Assembly: GCF_001896135.2 (NCBI RefSeq)
Contig: NZ_MPOH02000006.1
Coordinates: 186,001-250,000, forward strand
Source: Streptomyces phaeoluteigriseus
GTDB lineage: Bacteria; Actinomycetota; Actinomycetes; Streptomycetales; Streptomycetaceae
Direction of reading: 5' to 3'
Length of the DNA stretch: 64,000 bases
The notes beneath the pieces were generated by a model. That model was not told the origin of the DNA. It ran no database searches and saw only the letters and a list, made by a program, of their open reading frames with translations. The translations under genes were made by a program, and so were the position numbers. Shown here piece after piece: positions 27,546 through 37,900 of this stretch; the stretch's first letter is position 1, and the number at the start of each line of letters is the position of its first letter.

Positions 27546-30053
27546 ATGGCACGCGGCAAGCTCCGGATCCACCTGGGCGCGGCACCGGGCGTCGGCAAGA
27601 CGTACGCGATGCTCTCCGAGGGACACCGCCGTCTCGAGCGGGGCACCGACTGCGTCGTCGCCTTCGTCGAGCACCACGACCGGCCGCGCACCGAGGTCAT
27701 GCTGCACGGCCTGGAACAGATCCCGCGCCGGGAGCTGGAGTACCGCGGCTCCACCTTCAGCGAGATGGACGTGCACGCCGTCCTGGACCGCGCCCCGGCC
27801 GTCGCCCTGGTGGACGAACTCGCCCACACCAACATCCCCGGTTCCCGCAACACCAAGCGCTGGCAGGACGTGGAGGAACTGCTCGCCGCCGGCATCGACG
27901 TCGTCTCGACCGTCAACATCCAGCACCTGGAGTCGCTCGGTGACGTCGTCGAGTCGATAACCGGCGTACGGCAGCGGGAGACCGTCCCCGACGAAGTGGT
28001 GCGCCGCGCCGACCAGATCGAGCTGGTCGACATGCCGCCCCAGGCGCTGCGCCGCCGCATGGCGCACGGCAACATCTACAAGCCGGACAAGGTCGACGCG
28101 GCCCTGTCCAACTACTTCCGCCCCGGCAACCTCACCGCCCTGCGCGAGCTGGCCCTGCTCTGGGTCGCCGACCGGGTCGACGCGTACCTGACCGAATACC
28201 GCAGCGAGCACCGGGTGTCGAGGATCTGGGGCTCACGCGAGCGGATCGTCGTCGGCCTGACCGGCGGGCCCGAGGGCCGCACGCTGATCCGCCGCGCCGC
28301 CCGACTCGCCGAGAAGGGCGCGGGCGGCGAGGTGCTGGCCGTCCACATCGCCCGCAGCGACGGACTCACCTCCGCCTCCCCGAAGGAACTGGCCGTCCAG
28401 CGCACCCTCGTCGAGGACCTCGGCGGCACCTTCCACCACGTCATCGGCGACGACATCCCCTCCGCGCTGCTGGACTTCGCGCGCGGCGTCAACGCCACCC
28501 AGATCGTCCTCGGCGTCTCCAGGCGCAAGGGATGGCAGTACGTCTTCGGACCCGGTGTCGGCGCCACGGTCGCCAGGGAGTCCGGGCCCGACCTGGACGT
28601 GCACCTCATCACGCACGGCGAAGCCGGCAAGGGCCGGGGGCTGCCCGCGGCCCGGGGTGCGCGGCTCGGCCGTTCCCGCATCGTCTGCGGCTGGCTGACC
28701 GGCGTCGTCGGCCCGGTGTTGCTGACACTGCTGCTCACCCACATCGACGCGGACCTGGGGCTCGCGAACGACATGCTGCTGTTCCTGACGTTGACGGTGG
28801 CTGCGGCCCTGTTCGGCGGCCTGCTGCCGGCGCTGGCCTCGGCGGCGTTCGGTTCCCTGCTGCTGAACTACTACTTCACGCCACCCCTGCACCGCCTCAC
28901 GATCGCGGACTCCAAGAACCTCGTCGCCCTGGTGGTCTTCTTCGCCGTGGCGGTGTCGGTGGCCTCCGTGGTGGACCTGGCGGCCCGTCGTACGCACCAG
29001 GCGGCCCGGCTGCGCGCCGAGTCGGAGATCCTCTCCTTCCTGGCGGGCAGCGTGCTGCGCGGCGAGACGAGCCTGGAGGCGCTGCTGGAGCGGATGCGGG
29101 AGACCTTCGGCATGGAATCGGTCGCCCTGCTGGAGCGGGAGAACGAGGTCGCCCCGTGGACCTGCGCGGGCAGCGCGGGCAGCGCGGGCCGGCGGCCGGT
29201 GCCGCGCCCCGAGGACGCGGACGTGGACATGCCGGTCAGCGACCATATGGCCCTCGCGCTGTCCGGCCGGGTACTGCCGGCGTCCGACCGCCGGATCCTG
29301 GCCGCGTTCGCAGCCCAGGCCGCCGTGGTCCTGGACCGTCAGCGCCTGCGGTCCGAAGCCGACCAGGCCAAGGAACTGGCCGAGGGCAACCGCATCCGCA
29401 CCGCGCTGCTCGCCGCCGTCAGCCACGACCTGCGCACGCCGCTGGCCGGGATCAAGGCCTCGGTCTCCTCCCTCCGCTCCGGCGACGTGGAGTGGTCCGA
29501 GGAGGACCGGGCCGAGCTGCTGGCCGCGATCGAGGAGGGCGCCGACCGCCTCGACCATCTCGTGGGCAACCTGCTCGACATGTCCCGCCTGCACACCGGC
29601 ACGGTCACCTCCACCATCCGAGAGGCCGGCCTCGACGAGGTGATCCCGATGGCCCTGTCGGGAGTGCCCGAGGGCAGCGTGGAACTCGACATCCCGGAGA
29701 CGTTGCCGATGGTCGACGTGGACAAGGGCCTGCTGGAACGGTCCGTCGCCAACGTCGTCGAGAACGCGGTCAAGTACAGCCCCCAGGACACACCGGTGCT
29801 GGTGTCGGCGAGCGCCATCGCCGACCGGGTGGAGGTGCGGGTGGTCGACCGCGGCCCGGGCGTCCCGGACGAGGCGAAGGCGCGTATCTTCGAGCCGTTC
29901 CAGCGCCACGGCGATTCTCCGCGTGGCGCGGGCGTCGGCCTGGGGCTCGCGGTCGCCCGCGGTTTCGCCGAGGCCATGGGAGGGAGTCTCACCGCCGAGG
30001 ACACACCGGGTGGCGGCCTCACGATGGTGCTGGGCCTGCGGGCGAGCCGCTGA
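27546..30053 (+). CDS. kdpD: KdpD sensor histidine kinase
   Basis: 835 aa, near the full family length. The N-terminal KdpD domain has GAAPGVGKTYAML (Walker A) and LVDELAHTN; a USP-like segment follows (residues about 235-365). Four membrane helices lie around residues 385-500, then GAF (about 510-610), HisKA (VSHDLRTPLAGIKAS, phospho-His) and HATPase (NVVENAVKYSP, DRGPGVPDEAK, GAGVGLGLAVARG). It senses K+ limitation. Its partner KdpE is truncated just upstream, so signalling needs a distant regulator. Confidence 0.95.
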   Translation: MARGKLRIHLGAAPGVGKTYAMLSEGHRRLERGTDCVVAFVEHHDRPRTEVMLHGLEQIPRRELEYRGSTFSEMDVHAVLDRAPAVALVDELAHTNIPGSRNTKRWQDVEELLAAGIDVVSTVNIQHLESLGDVVESITGVRQRETVPDEVVRRADQIELVDMPPQALRRRMAHGNIYKPDKVDAALSNYFRPGNLTALRELALLWVADRVDAYLTEYRSEHRVSRIWGSRERIVVGLTGGPEGRTLIRRAARLAEKGAGGEVLAVHIARSDGLTSASPKELAVQRTLVEDLGGTFHHVIGDDIPSALLDFARGVNATQIVLGVSRRKGWQYVFGPGVGATVARESGPDLDVHLITHGEAGKGRGLPAARGARLGRSRIVCGWLTGVVGPVLLTLLLTHIDADLGLANDMLLFLTLTVAAALFGGLLPALASAAFGSLLLNYYFTPPLHRLTIADSKNLVALVVFFAVAVSVASVVDLAARRTHQAARLRAESEILSFLAGSVLRGETSLEALLERMRETFGMESVALLERENEVAPWTCAGSAGSAGRRPVPRPEDADVDMPVSDHMALALSGRVLPASDRRILAAFAAQAAVVLDRQRLRSEADQAKELAEGNRIRTALLAAVSHDLRTPLAGIKASVSSLRSGDVEWSEEDRAELLAAIEEGADRLDHLVGNLLDMSRLHTGTVTSTIREAGLDEVIPMALSGVPEGSVELDIPETLPMVDVDKGLLERSVANVVENAVKYSPQDTPVLVSASAIADRVEVRVVDRGPGVPDEAKARIFEPFQRHGDSPRGAGVGLGLAVARGFAEAMGGSLTAEDTPGGGLTMVLGLRASR

Positions 30054-30055
30054 CG

Positions 30056-30074
30056 CTTCGCTCGCCCAGCGAAG
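30056..30074. terminator. Hairpin after kdpD
   Basis: CTTCGCT, loop CGCCC, AGCGAAG: a 7-bp stem 3 nt after the kdpD stop, in the gap between convergent genes. Confidence 0.45.
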
Positions 30075-30128
30075 GCCGCACCGTTCACCGGGTGGGGCCG
30101 GTTGCCGTTCCCCGGTGCCGGCTGGGCC

Positions 30129-30671
30129 TCAGCGCCGGGCGTGACGGACCTTCAGCCGGCCGAACCCCATGGTTCCGGAGATCCGGATCCTCGGCCCGCG
30201 GGGGCGGGACCGCCGCCGGGTCCTGTAGGAGGAGTCCTTCCACCCGGTGTGCACACCCTCGATGTCGACGATCGCGTCGCGAGGCACCGTGATTCTGGCG
30301 TTGCCCGTGCCGAGTTGCAGTTCGATGTCGACCACCGGATGTTCGATGACGGCCCGGGACAGATCGAGGCGCACTCTTCCGAACGCGGACTCGACCTTGA
30401 GGATGCGGGGCACCCGCCATGGGCCGCGCCGCCGGATCCGTCCTCCGGCGACGGCGATCGTGGACGTGGTGGCCGACTTCTCCTCCGGAAGCGAGGCCAG
30501 GACCGACACCAGCTCGCTGTGCTTCCTGGCGGTGAGCACCTGGCCGAGTCCCTCGTCCATCTCCTCGTGGGAGATGTGCCCTTCGGCGTACGCCTCCTGC
30601 AACCGCTGTACGGCCGTGTCGCGATCGTCCGCGCTGATCGACGAGGGCGGGTCTTCCGACGGAGAGGTCAC
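30129..30671 (-). CDS. DUF1707-family protein with C-terminal beta-helix-like domain
   Basis: 180 aa. GTG 30671 (MTSPSEDPPSS) is preferred to a longer frame, whose N-terminal extension is R/P-rich noise. The DUF1707 helix has RDTAVQRLQEAYAEGHIS and EEMDEGLGQVLTARKHSEL. The C-terminal half is a beta-repeat (VVDIELQLGTGNARITVPRD) like cell-wall-active antibiotic response proteins. No membrane span is seen. Confidence 0.8.
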   Translation of the reverse strand: MTSPSEDPPSSISADDRDTAVQRLQEAYAEGHISHEEMDEGLGQVLTARKHSELVSVLASLPEEKSATTSTIAVAGGRIRRRGPWRVPRILKVESAFGRVRLDLSRAVIEHPVVDIELQLGTGNARITVPRDAIVDIEGVHTGWKDSSYRTRRRSRPRGPRIRISGTMGFGRLKVRHARR

Positions 30672-30925
30672 CGTCTCACTGTAGTGCTGTACCGACGATG
30701 CGAACCCGCCGAGGGGCGTGGGGGCTTCGGCAGCGACCCGTCCTCCACGAGTACAGGAGGCGGACCATGTCGCCGGGCGGGCATCCGGTGCGGTGCCGTC
30801 CGAACGCGCTCCGGCCCAGGCGCCGTTGTCGAACCTGTTCGTCGGCCCGAGCCGTTCCGAAAGCGGTGTCGGGCGGTCACGGCCGGGCATGCAAGGAGTG
30901 GTCGAGGTGGTGGAGGGGGCGGTCG

Positions 30926-31126
30926 ATGAGGCCGAAGGTCGGAGGGGGAGCGCTGTTCCTGTTCTGCTATGTGGACGTCGTCGCGAGTCTCGCGATCGGG
31001 GACTGGATCTCGGACGTCGGTCCCCTGCTCCTCTGTGGCAGCCCGGTCGCTTTCGTCGTCGGCCTCTTCGCCCCCACCGTGCACGATGCCTACCTGCGGC
31101 ACGTGAGGGGCGACGCGGGCGGCTAG
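30926..31126 (+). CDS. 66-aa small membrane protein
   Basis: From ATG 30926, with GGAGGGG about 7 nt upstream: MRPKVGGGALFLFCYVDVV, then ICDVGPLLLCG-like and VAFVVGLFAP spans, so two hydrophobic segments. The frame is open further upstream, but that sequence is unlikely to be coding. No family recognised. Confidence 0.45.
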   Translation: MRPKVGGGALFLFCYVDVVASLAIGDWISDVGPLLLCGSPVAFVVGLFAPTVHDAYLRHVRGDAGG

Positions 31127-31324
31127 TCCGCGGCCTCCACCGCCGGGTGCGCCGTGGTGAGAACGCAGGCGCCGCCCGCACACCGGCGCTCCGGACGCCC
31201 GTGCGAGATGGTCTGCGCCGGGCCGACCAACCGACAGGCGGGGCAGCCGCGGAAGGCGATCAGGGGCCGACCGGGGCCGCCACCAGGGTGGCCTGGTGAG
31301 TCGATGGCAGGATCGGTTGAAGTG

Positions 31325-31626
31325 TCGGGTGCCGCCGGCGAGTGGCGCAGTGCCGCGCGTGCTCTGCGCGGCCGCGACGTCATGGCGGTTTCGCTCAGGC
31401 CGGGCGAACGGGCGACGGTTCTGCCGGGCGAACGGGCGACGGTTCTGCCGGGCAGGCCCTGTTGGTCTCGCATGATCAGGGCGTCCCGTTGGTCCTGGCG
31501 AAGGGCACTGACCGCAGCCGCGATCCGCTCCATCGCCAGCCCGTGCAGCGCCCCGTCCTCGGCGGACCGTTCCGCGGGCGCCTCCGGTCGGGCCGACGCC
31601 TCGTCGCTGCGTGAGACGAGCAGCCG
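31325..31626 (-). pseudogene. Sigma-70 region 4 remnant with an internal duplication
   Basis: On (-): AMERIAAAVSALRQDQRDAL, then IMRDQQGLP, two copies of GRTVARSP, and LSETAMTSRPRRARAALR. This is an ECF-type sigma factor region 4 with helix-turn-helix residues partly lost. There is no region 2 and no good start. A 24-bp tandem duplication (31401-31424 and 31425-31448) lies in the middle. Confidence 0.5.
31401..31448. repeat. 24-bp tandem duplication in the sigma remnant
   Basis: Two perfect copies of a CGGGCGAACGGGCGACGGTT-type unit, ending TCTGC. In the remnant frame it repeats GRTVARSP, so the HTH is distorted. Confidence 0.8.
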
Positions 31627-31636
31627 ACCCGAAAGC

Positions 31637-31866
31637 CGATCACCGCGGGGTGGCGGGCGTACCGAGCGACGACCTCGCGGATGACCCGCTCGCCGTGGAA
31701 GCGGAAGGCGGGGGTGGTGAAGTCGGCCGCCTGCCGGGCACCCCACCCGATGCGCTCGCCGGTGCGCCGCTCGCCCGCGATCTCCGGTACCGGCGGGCCG
31801 GCCACAGCGGCACGGCGTGCGTCGGTGTTCCGAGGACGACGGGGATGCCGCGCTCGTGGGCGCCGG
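31637..31866 (-). pseudogene. GH42 beta-galactosidase fragment
   Basis: On (-), AHERGIPVVLGTPTHAVPLW (one frame), then PEIAGERRTGERIGWGARQ, then FTTPAFRFHGERVIREVVAR and YARHPAVIGFRV (next frame). This corresponds to about 75 residues from the catalytic domain of GH42 enzymes. It carries a frame change and has no 5' or 3' remainder, so it is a fragment abutting the sigma remnant. 31127-31933 as a whole has no intact gene. Confidence 0.5.
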
Positions 31867-31933
31867 CCGACGCGCGATTGTCGGTGGCGGGTGTCACGCT
31901 GAAACGACACCGGATCTGCGAAAGGGAACAGCT

Positions 31934-32745
31934 GTGATCACCACCGACCTCACTCCCGGCTCCCCCTGCTGGCTCGACCTCGGCGCCCCCGACGTCCGGG
32001 CCGCCGCGGCCTTCTACGGTGCGGTGCTCGGCTGGGACTTCGAGTCCATGGGCGAGGGCGAGGGCGAGAGCGGGGGCATGGAAGGCGGGATGTTCAAGAA
32101 GGACGGCAAGACCGTCGCCGGGCTCGGCAAGCTGTCCGAGGAGGGCGCTCGCTCGGCCTGGATGATCTACTACACGGTCACCGACGCGGACGCCACCACC
32201 CGGGCGGTGGAAGGCGCCGGCGGCACGGTCCGGGTGCCCCCGAGGGACCTCGGCGAATGGGGACGGATGGCTCAGTACACCGACCCGTCGGGCGGCCAGT
32301 TCGCCGCCTGGCAGCCGGCGGACAACAAGGGCTTCGAGCTGGCCGACGAGCCGGGCTCACTGTCCTGGACCGAGCTGTACACGAGCGACGCCGCCGCCGC
32401 GCGGCAGTTCTACGGCTCCGTCTTCGGCTGGCAGTTCAGCGACATGGAGATGCCGGGCGGCGGGGGCACGTACACCATCATCACCCCGGCCGGGCAGACC
32501 GAGGACCGTATGCAGGGCGGCCTGATGCAGCTCGGCGAGGAGGACCTCTCGCTGACGGACGGGCGGGCGTACTGGCACCCGGTGTTCGCGGTCCCCGACT
32601 GCGACGCGCCGTCGCCGCGGTCACGGAGAACGGCGGCAGCGTGCAGATGGGACCGGTGGACGCGGAGGGTGTAGGCCGCCTCGCCGTCTGCCTCGACCGG
32701 GCGAAGGCCGACTTCGTGGTGCTCACCCCTTCCTCCTCGAGCTGA
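31934..32745 (+). pseudogene. VOC/glyoxalase-like two-domain protein, frame broken by one base
   Basis: GTG 31934 (MITTDLTPGSPCWLDLGAPD) with AAAGGGA upstream. Two VOC modules are present (VRAAAAFYGAVLGWDFE and AARQFYGSVFGWQFSD). At 32601-32608, CDAPSPRSRR replaces the expected CDAAVAAVTENGGSVQMG, which reads in the adjacent frame and ends TPSSSS at TGA 32743-32745. One missing base restores a ~270-aa protein. Confidence 0.75.
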
Positions 32746-33608
32746 ACCCTTGGCCGCTCATGGACACGGCGGGACGCACGGCGGCGCCGACGGACCCGGT
32801 GCGCCGGCCCGACGGGTGGTGAAGGCCACCCGCGCGGCGTACTCCTTGCCGCGCACCGTCCCTGGAGACGTCGGGGGCTGCTCCCGCAGGGGTGGCACGG
32901 AGTCGCCGTGGTCGGCGTGGCCGGCGGTGAGCATGCGCCGCCCCGCACTGGGGTGACGACGGGGCCGGTATGGGTCGCGGCGGTCCTGAGGTGGTCCCAG
33001 GCGGTGCATGCGGTGGTCCCGGGCGGTGCCGCGCCAGTCGCCCCGGCCGAGCGGGCGGCCGTATCGCCGTCCCGCCGTGTCGACGCGCAGCAGGGGCCAG
33101 CCGTCGTGGCCCCCTCCCGGGCGACGGGCGACGGGCGACGGCGACGGGCGGCCAGGGGCCAGGGGGTGAAGCGGGCGTCGTGGTCGGCGAAAGCAGTCGG
33201 TGCTGTCGCCGCCGAACCAGGTGCGGGCGTCGGTGCCCGTCTCACCGCCCCCCCACGCCGAACGCGCTGATCCACGCCGGCGCCGTGAAGTGCTGCCCCC
33301 GTGCTGACGGAGAAGGTCAGGTGGGCCGAGGAAGTCGGTGAGGAGAGCACATCCCGCGATGACGCGTGCCGCTCCAGGTGTGCCGTTCCGCTCGACCCGG
33401 CCGCCGTCACGCGCTGGGGTGCGTCGGCAAGGTCACCGACGGACTGAGGACGGGTCGCAACGTTTGCCCCTACTTCCCCTGGAAATAACCCTGTTGGGCC
33501 TTGCGCCGGGAGTCGCTGCACATCGTCGCACCGACCGGGCCGATGCCATGCGGACTACCGGACCCGGAAGAGCCGCGCTCCGGATCGCCCTGGGAAGGGA
33601 GGAGCGTC
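32746..33608. other. 863 bp without a supportable gene
   Basis: Several overlapping frames exist, but all are rich in Arg/Pro/Ala and lack any consistent domain, start or SD. On (-), fragments such as HADHGDSVPPLREQPP look as if they once coded, but I cannot name a family. Confidence 0.4.
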
Positions 33609-33890
33609 GTGCCGCAGTCCGACGACGAGTGCCCTGCCGTGCTTCAAGGACAGCTGGCCCGTGACGAGCAGCCGGCCCGTGACGATCCCCACCCCGCCCG
33701 GCCTCGCTCACGTCGCCGCACCGGGGCCTGGTGGACCCTGGCGGCAGGGCTGGCCGCCTTGGTCGTCGGCGTCGCCCTGCCCCAGGGACTGCTCATCGCC
33801 ACGGGACTGGTCCTGGCGGGCATCGGCGTGCAGTTGTTCGACGCGCGGAGCGACGCGGCGGGTGGACGGCCGGGTCGGCCGTCCGGCTGA
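33609..33890 (+). CDS. 93-aa small membrane protein
   Basis: GTG 33609 with GGGAGGAG about 4 nt upstream. A basic, disordered N-terminus (to RSRRRTGAWWT) is followed by two close hydrophobic segments (LAAGLAALVVGVALPQGLL and ATGLVLAGIGVQL). No family recognised. It is followed by a good hairpin, which supports a real transcript end. Confidence 0.55.
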   Translation: MPQSDDECPAVLQGQLARDEQPARDDPHPARPRSRRRTGAWWTLAAGLAALVVGVALPQGLLIATGLVLAGIGVQLFDARSDAAGGRPGRPSG

Positions 33891-33891
33891 G

Positions 33892-33914
33892 CGTGCTCCC
33901 CTGCGGGGAGTGCG
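33892..33914. terminator. Terminator between convergent small genes
   Basis: A 10-bp stem (including two G-U pairs) with a TGC loop around CTCCCC/GGGGAG, starting one base after the 33609 gene stop. It faces the (-) gene at 34023. Confidence 0.55.
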
Positions 33915-34022
33915 TCGCGGCGCCTCCCCGGCTGCGGGACCGACCGGACCGGCGGGCACCTGCCCCACCTGCCGCTGCACCCTTCGGATCAGGCGGCTCC
34001 TCGCGGCCGGCGTCAGGTGCGC

Positions 34023-34427
34023 TCACTCCGTGGGCCGCTCGACGGGGCCGTTGAAGGTGATGCCGGAGAAATCGCGTCCCTGAAGGACCGGGCTCCGCTG
34101 TGTCCCTCCGCTGATCGTGTTGTGGGTCTCCCCAGGCCCGGTTCCCAGTGTCCGAGCCTGCTGCTGCCACTGCGCGAGGCCTGCCTGGAACACGGCGTCC
34201 TGTTCTGCCCGGCGCAACAGGATCGCGCTCAGTGCCCGCGCTCGTTCCTCGTCGTCAGGAGCCCGGCTCAAGGAGACCAGTTCGGCCTCACCGGTCGCGA
34301 CCGCGGACGAACCCTCCTCCGGCCTGCCACGCACGAGGTGGTTCAGCGCCGCCCACAACTGCCGACCCGCCTCGCCGGCCGCGCCGCTCGCCATCGCTAC
34401 GAGAAGTCCTGCCGAGATCGGGTCCAC
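34023..34427 (-). CDS. Small STAND-associated protein with GPxxQxRDxxGxxF tail
   Basis: 134 aa from GTG 34427 (MDPISAGLLVAMASGAAGEA), with AGGGGGC about 6 nt upstream; a GTG at 34445 is possible. The helical N-terminus resembles the first helices of small Streptomyces proteins found near STAND NTPases. A charged helix follows. The C-terminus reads TISGGTQRSPVLQGRDFSG then ITFNG. The same motif (GPSVQARDIHGLHF) occurs between the N-terminal region and the P-loop of the STAND protein at 38170. A partner or adaptor of such NTPases is inferred. Confidence 0.65.
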   Translation of the reverse strand: MDPISAGLLVAMASGAAGEAGRQLWAALNHLVRGRPEEGSSAVATGEAELVSLSRAPDDEERARALSAILLRRAEQDAVFQAGLAQWQQQARTLGTGPGETHNTISGGTQRSPVLQGRDFSGITFNGPVERPTE

Positions 34428-34580
34428 GTCTGAGCCCCCTGCCACGTGTACGGAGCTTCATGGTCCCAGGGATTCATCTGGTCGGGGAGAAGCCAACCGC
34501 GTCCTCCGTCGGAGAACGGCCGGTCGGGAACAGCTCCCGCGGATCCGTGGATCAGGTCAGGATGCCGTGCCTCGTGTCCG

Positions 34581-34667
34581 TCAGGCGCCCGTGACGTGCC
34601 GCGATATTTCGTTTGCCATAACGAAATAGGCGATGCAGGTCAGGGTGATGACGGCGGGGATTCTCAC
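34581..34667 (-). CDS. Possible 28-aa membrane peptide
   Basis: GTG 34667 with GGAGC about 9 nt upstream reads MRIPAVITLTCIAYFVMAN then EISRHVTGA: one hydrophobic span with a short polar tail. The local DNA is more AT-rich than its surroundings. The rest of 34428-34821 shows nothing. Low confidence because of the short length. Confidence 0.3.
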   Translation of the reverse strand: MRIPAVITLTCIAYFVMANEISRHVTGA

Positions 34668-34918
34668 GTGCTGGTGCTCCCTTGTGACAACGTCCTGAAG
34701 GTGCGTTCTTGCGCACGGCGACATACCCGAGAATCGCCCGGCGGGTCGCCGTGTAATGATCATACGGCTCCGTGCGGGCGCGCGTGCGCCGCACGAGAAA
34801 GAATTCGAGGGCCGCCGATATCTACGCGTGTAAGTCGTTTCCCCGCTCGCCGGGTCCGCCCGTCCGCTCGCGTATCCGTGTCAGTGCGCGGGTGCGCGCG
34901 CCTCCTCGGAGGTGGCGC

Positions 34919-37900
34919 CTATGCTCGCGCTGAGCGACCGGGACTCCTCCAGATGGGCCACGGCCTGCGCCGCCGGCCCGCGTCGCGCTCGGCCTGGGCG
35001 AGGTCGTGGAGGATGTCGATCTCCTCGCCCACGGCACGGATGCGCCGGGCCACGACCAGCGCGGCCAGATGCCGGCTCAGGGAGCGTTCGCTGTGGCCGG
35101 CCGCACGGTAGGTCCTGCCGATCCCGTTGAGCGTGATGGCCTCCGCGCGTAGATCACCCACATCGCGCAGCACCGGCAGAACCCGCTCGTAGAGAGCACG
35201 TGCCTCGCCTGTTTCTCCCAGCAGTTCCAGAACACTCGCCAGGTTCATTTGAATGGTCGCGCTGTCCCGCCGATTTCCCATTCCTGCCGCCAGGCTGATC
35301 GCTTGGCGATAGGATTTCTCCGCCGCGCCTGGATTCCCGATTCTCTGGTACAACTCCGCCAGGTTGTTCAGGGTGCTGTATATTCCTCGATCGTCACCCA
35401 TTTCCCTGAAGGCGGAGAGGGCGGACCGGAAGCAGGCAAGTGCCTCATCGTTCTCCGCCAGGTGTAGGTGGGTTATGCCTAATAGGTTTTCGCTGCGGGC
35501 CGTCTGGAGCTTGCTTCCAGTTTGCTTGAGCAATGCGAGGGAGTTCTTCTGGAGTGATTGGGCGATCTTGTAGCGTCCTGTCTGCCACAGGGGAACGGTC
35601 AGTTGGTGAATGCACTCGTTCTCCAGCGCCGTGTCGGCGAGGGCGCGAGCGGCGTGCAGCGCCGCGCGGGCGGCCGAGATCGCCTCCTCGTAGCGCGAAC
35701 TGTGGGTGTACACCGTGCTCAGATCCAGCAGGGCCCTGGCCCGTGCCGCCTCGTCGCCCGTGTCGGCCCAGTGGGCGACGGCCCGCCGCAGCAGCGGCTC
35801 GGCGGTGGACAGATGTCCTGCCATGTCCAGGAATCCGGCCAGCACGTGCACGCCGTTCGCCAACTCGCGTTCCGACCCGTGTTCCGCGATCCAGGTCAGC
35901 GTTTCCAGAAGATTGCCGCCCTCGGCGATCAGCCAGTCCTCGGCCGTGTGCGCGTCGGTGATCTCCCGCCGGGGTCTGACGGGAGAGCCGTCGATGTCGA
36001 CGGTCATGCGCGAGCGGAACGGATAGGCCAGTCGATCGGCGCGGTCGGCGGTGGAGACATAGTGATCCACGAGCCTTCGTATGGATGGCCGACTTTCGCC
36101 AGTGTATTCGGATTCCGCTGTGGACGTGGCTGTGGATTCGTCGGCGCCGGTCAATGAACGCGCATACACCCGCAGAAGATCATGCATGGTGAATCGATGC
36201 GGTGTCGGCTCGGAAACCAGGTGGTGGGCGAGGAGTTCCTCCAGTACACGTTCGGTCGCGCCGAGGGTCAGGCCGGCCAGCGCGGCGACCGCGGGCGGCC
36301 CGAATTCCGTCCCGAAGTGCAGTCCGACGCACCGGAAGACCAACTGCTGTTCAGGGCCCAGCGCGCGGTACGAGAGCGCGAAGACGTGCGCCAACGTCCG
36401 CTCGCCGTCCCGTAGTTCGTCCAGGTGTCCGGCACCGTCGGTGAGCTGGGCCAGCAGGTCGTGGGTGGTCCACGAGGGGTGCGCGAGCAGCCGGCTCGCG
36501 GCGATCTCGATGGCCAGCGGCAGATGGCCGCAGATGCGAACGATCTCGGCGATCTCGGACTGTCTGACGCCGCGCCGCGCCCCGAGGCGTTGCTCGAAGA
36601 GAGCGATCGCGTCGTCGCGGGGCAGGACGTCCAGAGAGACCGGCCGCACTCCCGGCAGGCCGGGGAGCCGTCTTCGGCTGGTCACGAGGACCGCGGTGGG
36701 GGAGGCGCCGGGGAGCAGGGGGCGGACCTGGCCGGGGCCCGCCGCGTCGTCGAGGATCACCAGCATGCGCCGCTCGCGGGCCACGGAACGCCACAGCGCC
36801 ACCAACTCGTCCGTCTCGTGCGGCAGATCCTTGGCGTCCGTGCCGAGCAGGCGCAGAAGCTCGGTGAGCGCCCGGGCGGGCGTCAGCGCAGTCCGGTCCG
36901 ATGCGTGCCCGCCCAGGTGCAGGAAGAGGCGGCCGCCTGGGAATCGGTCCCTCAACTGATGGGCCATGTGGACGGCCAGGGAGGTCTTGCCCACGCCGCC
37001 CATGCCGTCTATGGCCTCCACGGTGACCACCGTGCCCCCCGAGTCGTCGCCCTCGCAGAGGGCTGCGGTGAGGCGCCGCAGTTCGTCACGACGGCCGACC
37101 CACGGGACGTCGCGCGGCAGGTTGTCCACAACCCTGCGGGGCGGATCGGCGTGCGGCCGTGGTGCCGTTGCCGTGCGCTCGAGCAGCTCCGCGGCCGGCG
37201 CCCCCGACAGGATCCCCTGCTGGACGCGGTGCAGTCGCTGTCCGGCGTCGAGGCCGATGTCGCGGATGACGCGCTGCCGTGTCCGCTGGAGCAACCTGGT
37301 CGCCTCGGCCGTACGGCTGCTGCCGTGGAGCGCGAGGGCCAGCCGCTCGATCAGGGCCTCGTCGACGGGGTTCGCCTCCGCGAGGGGCAGCAGAAGGGGC
37401 ACGGCGTCCGCGAACCGCTCCATGCCGATGAGGATCTCCGCTCGCGTCATCGCGGCGCCGAGGCGGGTCTCGGTGACGGTGGCCCGCAGATGTTCCGCCC
37501 AGGAGCCGGTGATACCGGCCAGTGGCTCGCCGCGCCAGAGGCCGTCCGCCTCGCTCAGCAGCAACAGGGCCGATTCCGCGTCGTCATCCCGCAGTGAACG
37601 GGCCTGGGTGATGCGGTTCGTGTAGCGGCGCAGGTCCACTAGGTCGGGGTCGACGTCCATCTCGTAGGAGTTCGTCCGGCTGACGATCGCGGGCGCGTCG
37701 GCTCCGGCGAGACGCAGGGCGTTGCGGATGCGCGACACATGGGTGTGGAGCGCCTCCCTCGCCTTGACCGGCGGGTGATCGTCCCAGACCCGGTGGATCA
37801 GGGTGTCCATGCTGACGGTCCGGCCCGCCTCCCAGGCCAGTACGGCCAGCGTCAGGCGGGATTTGGTGGAGCCCGGATCACTGCGCCGGTCGTCGGCCCG

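Noticed and set aside
30698..30925. N-terminal extension of the 30926 membrane protein
   Set aside because: R/P-rich and without an SD; ATG 30926 has a good SD.
32481..33521. 346-codon (-) ORF
   Set aside because: Overlaps the VOC gene 3' end and has no coherent domain or SD.
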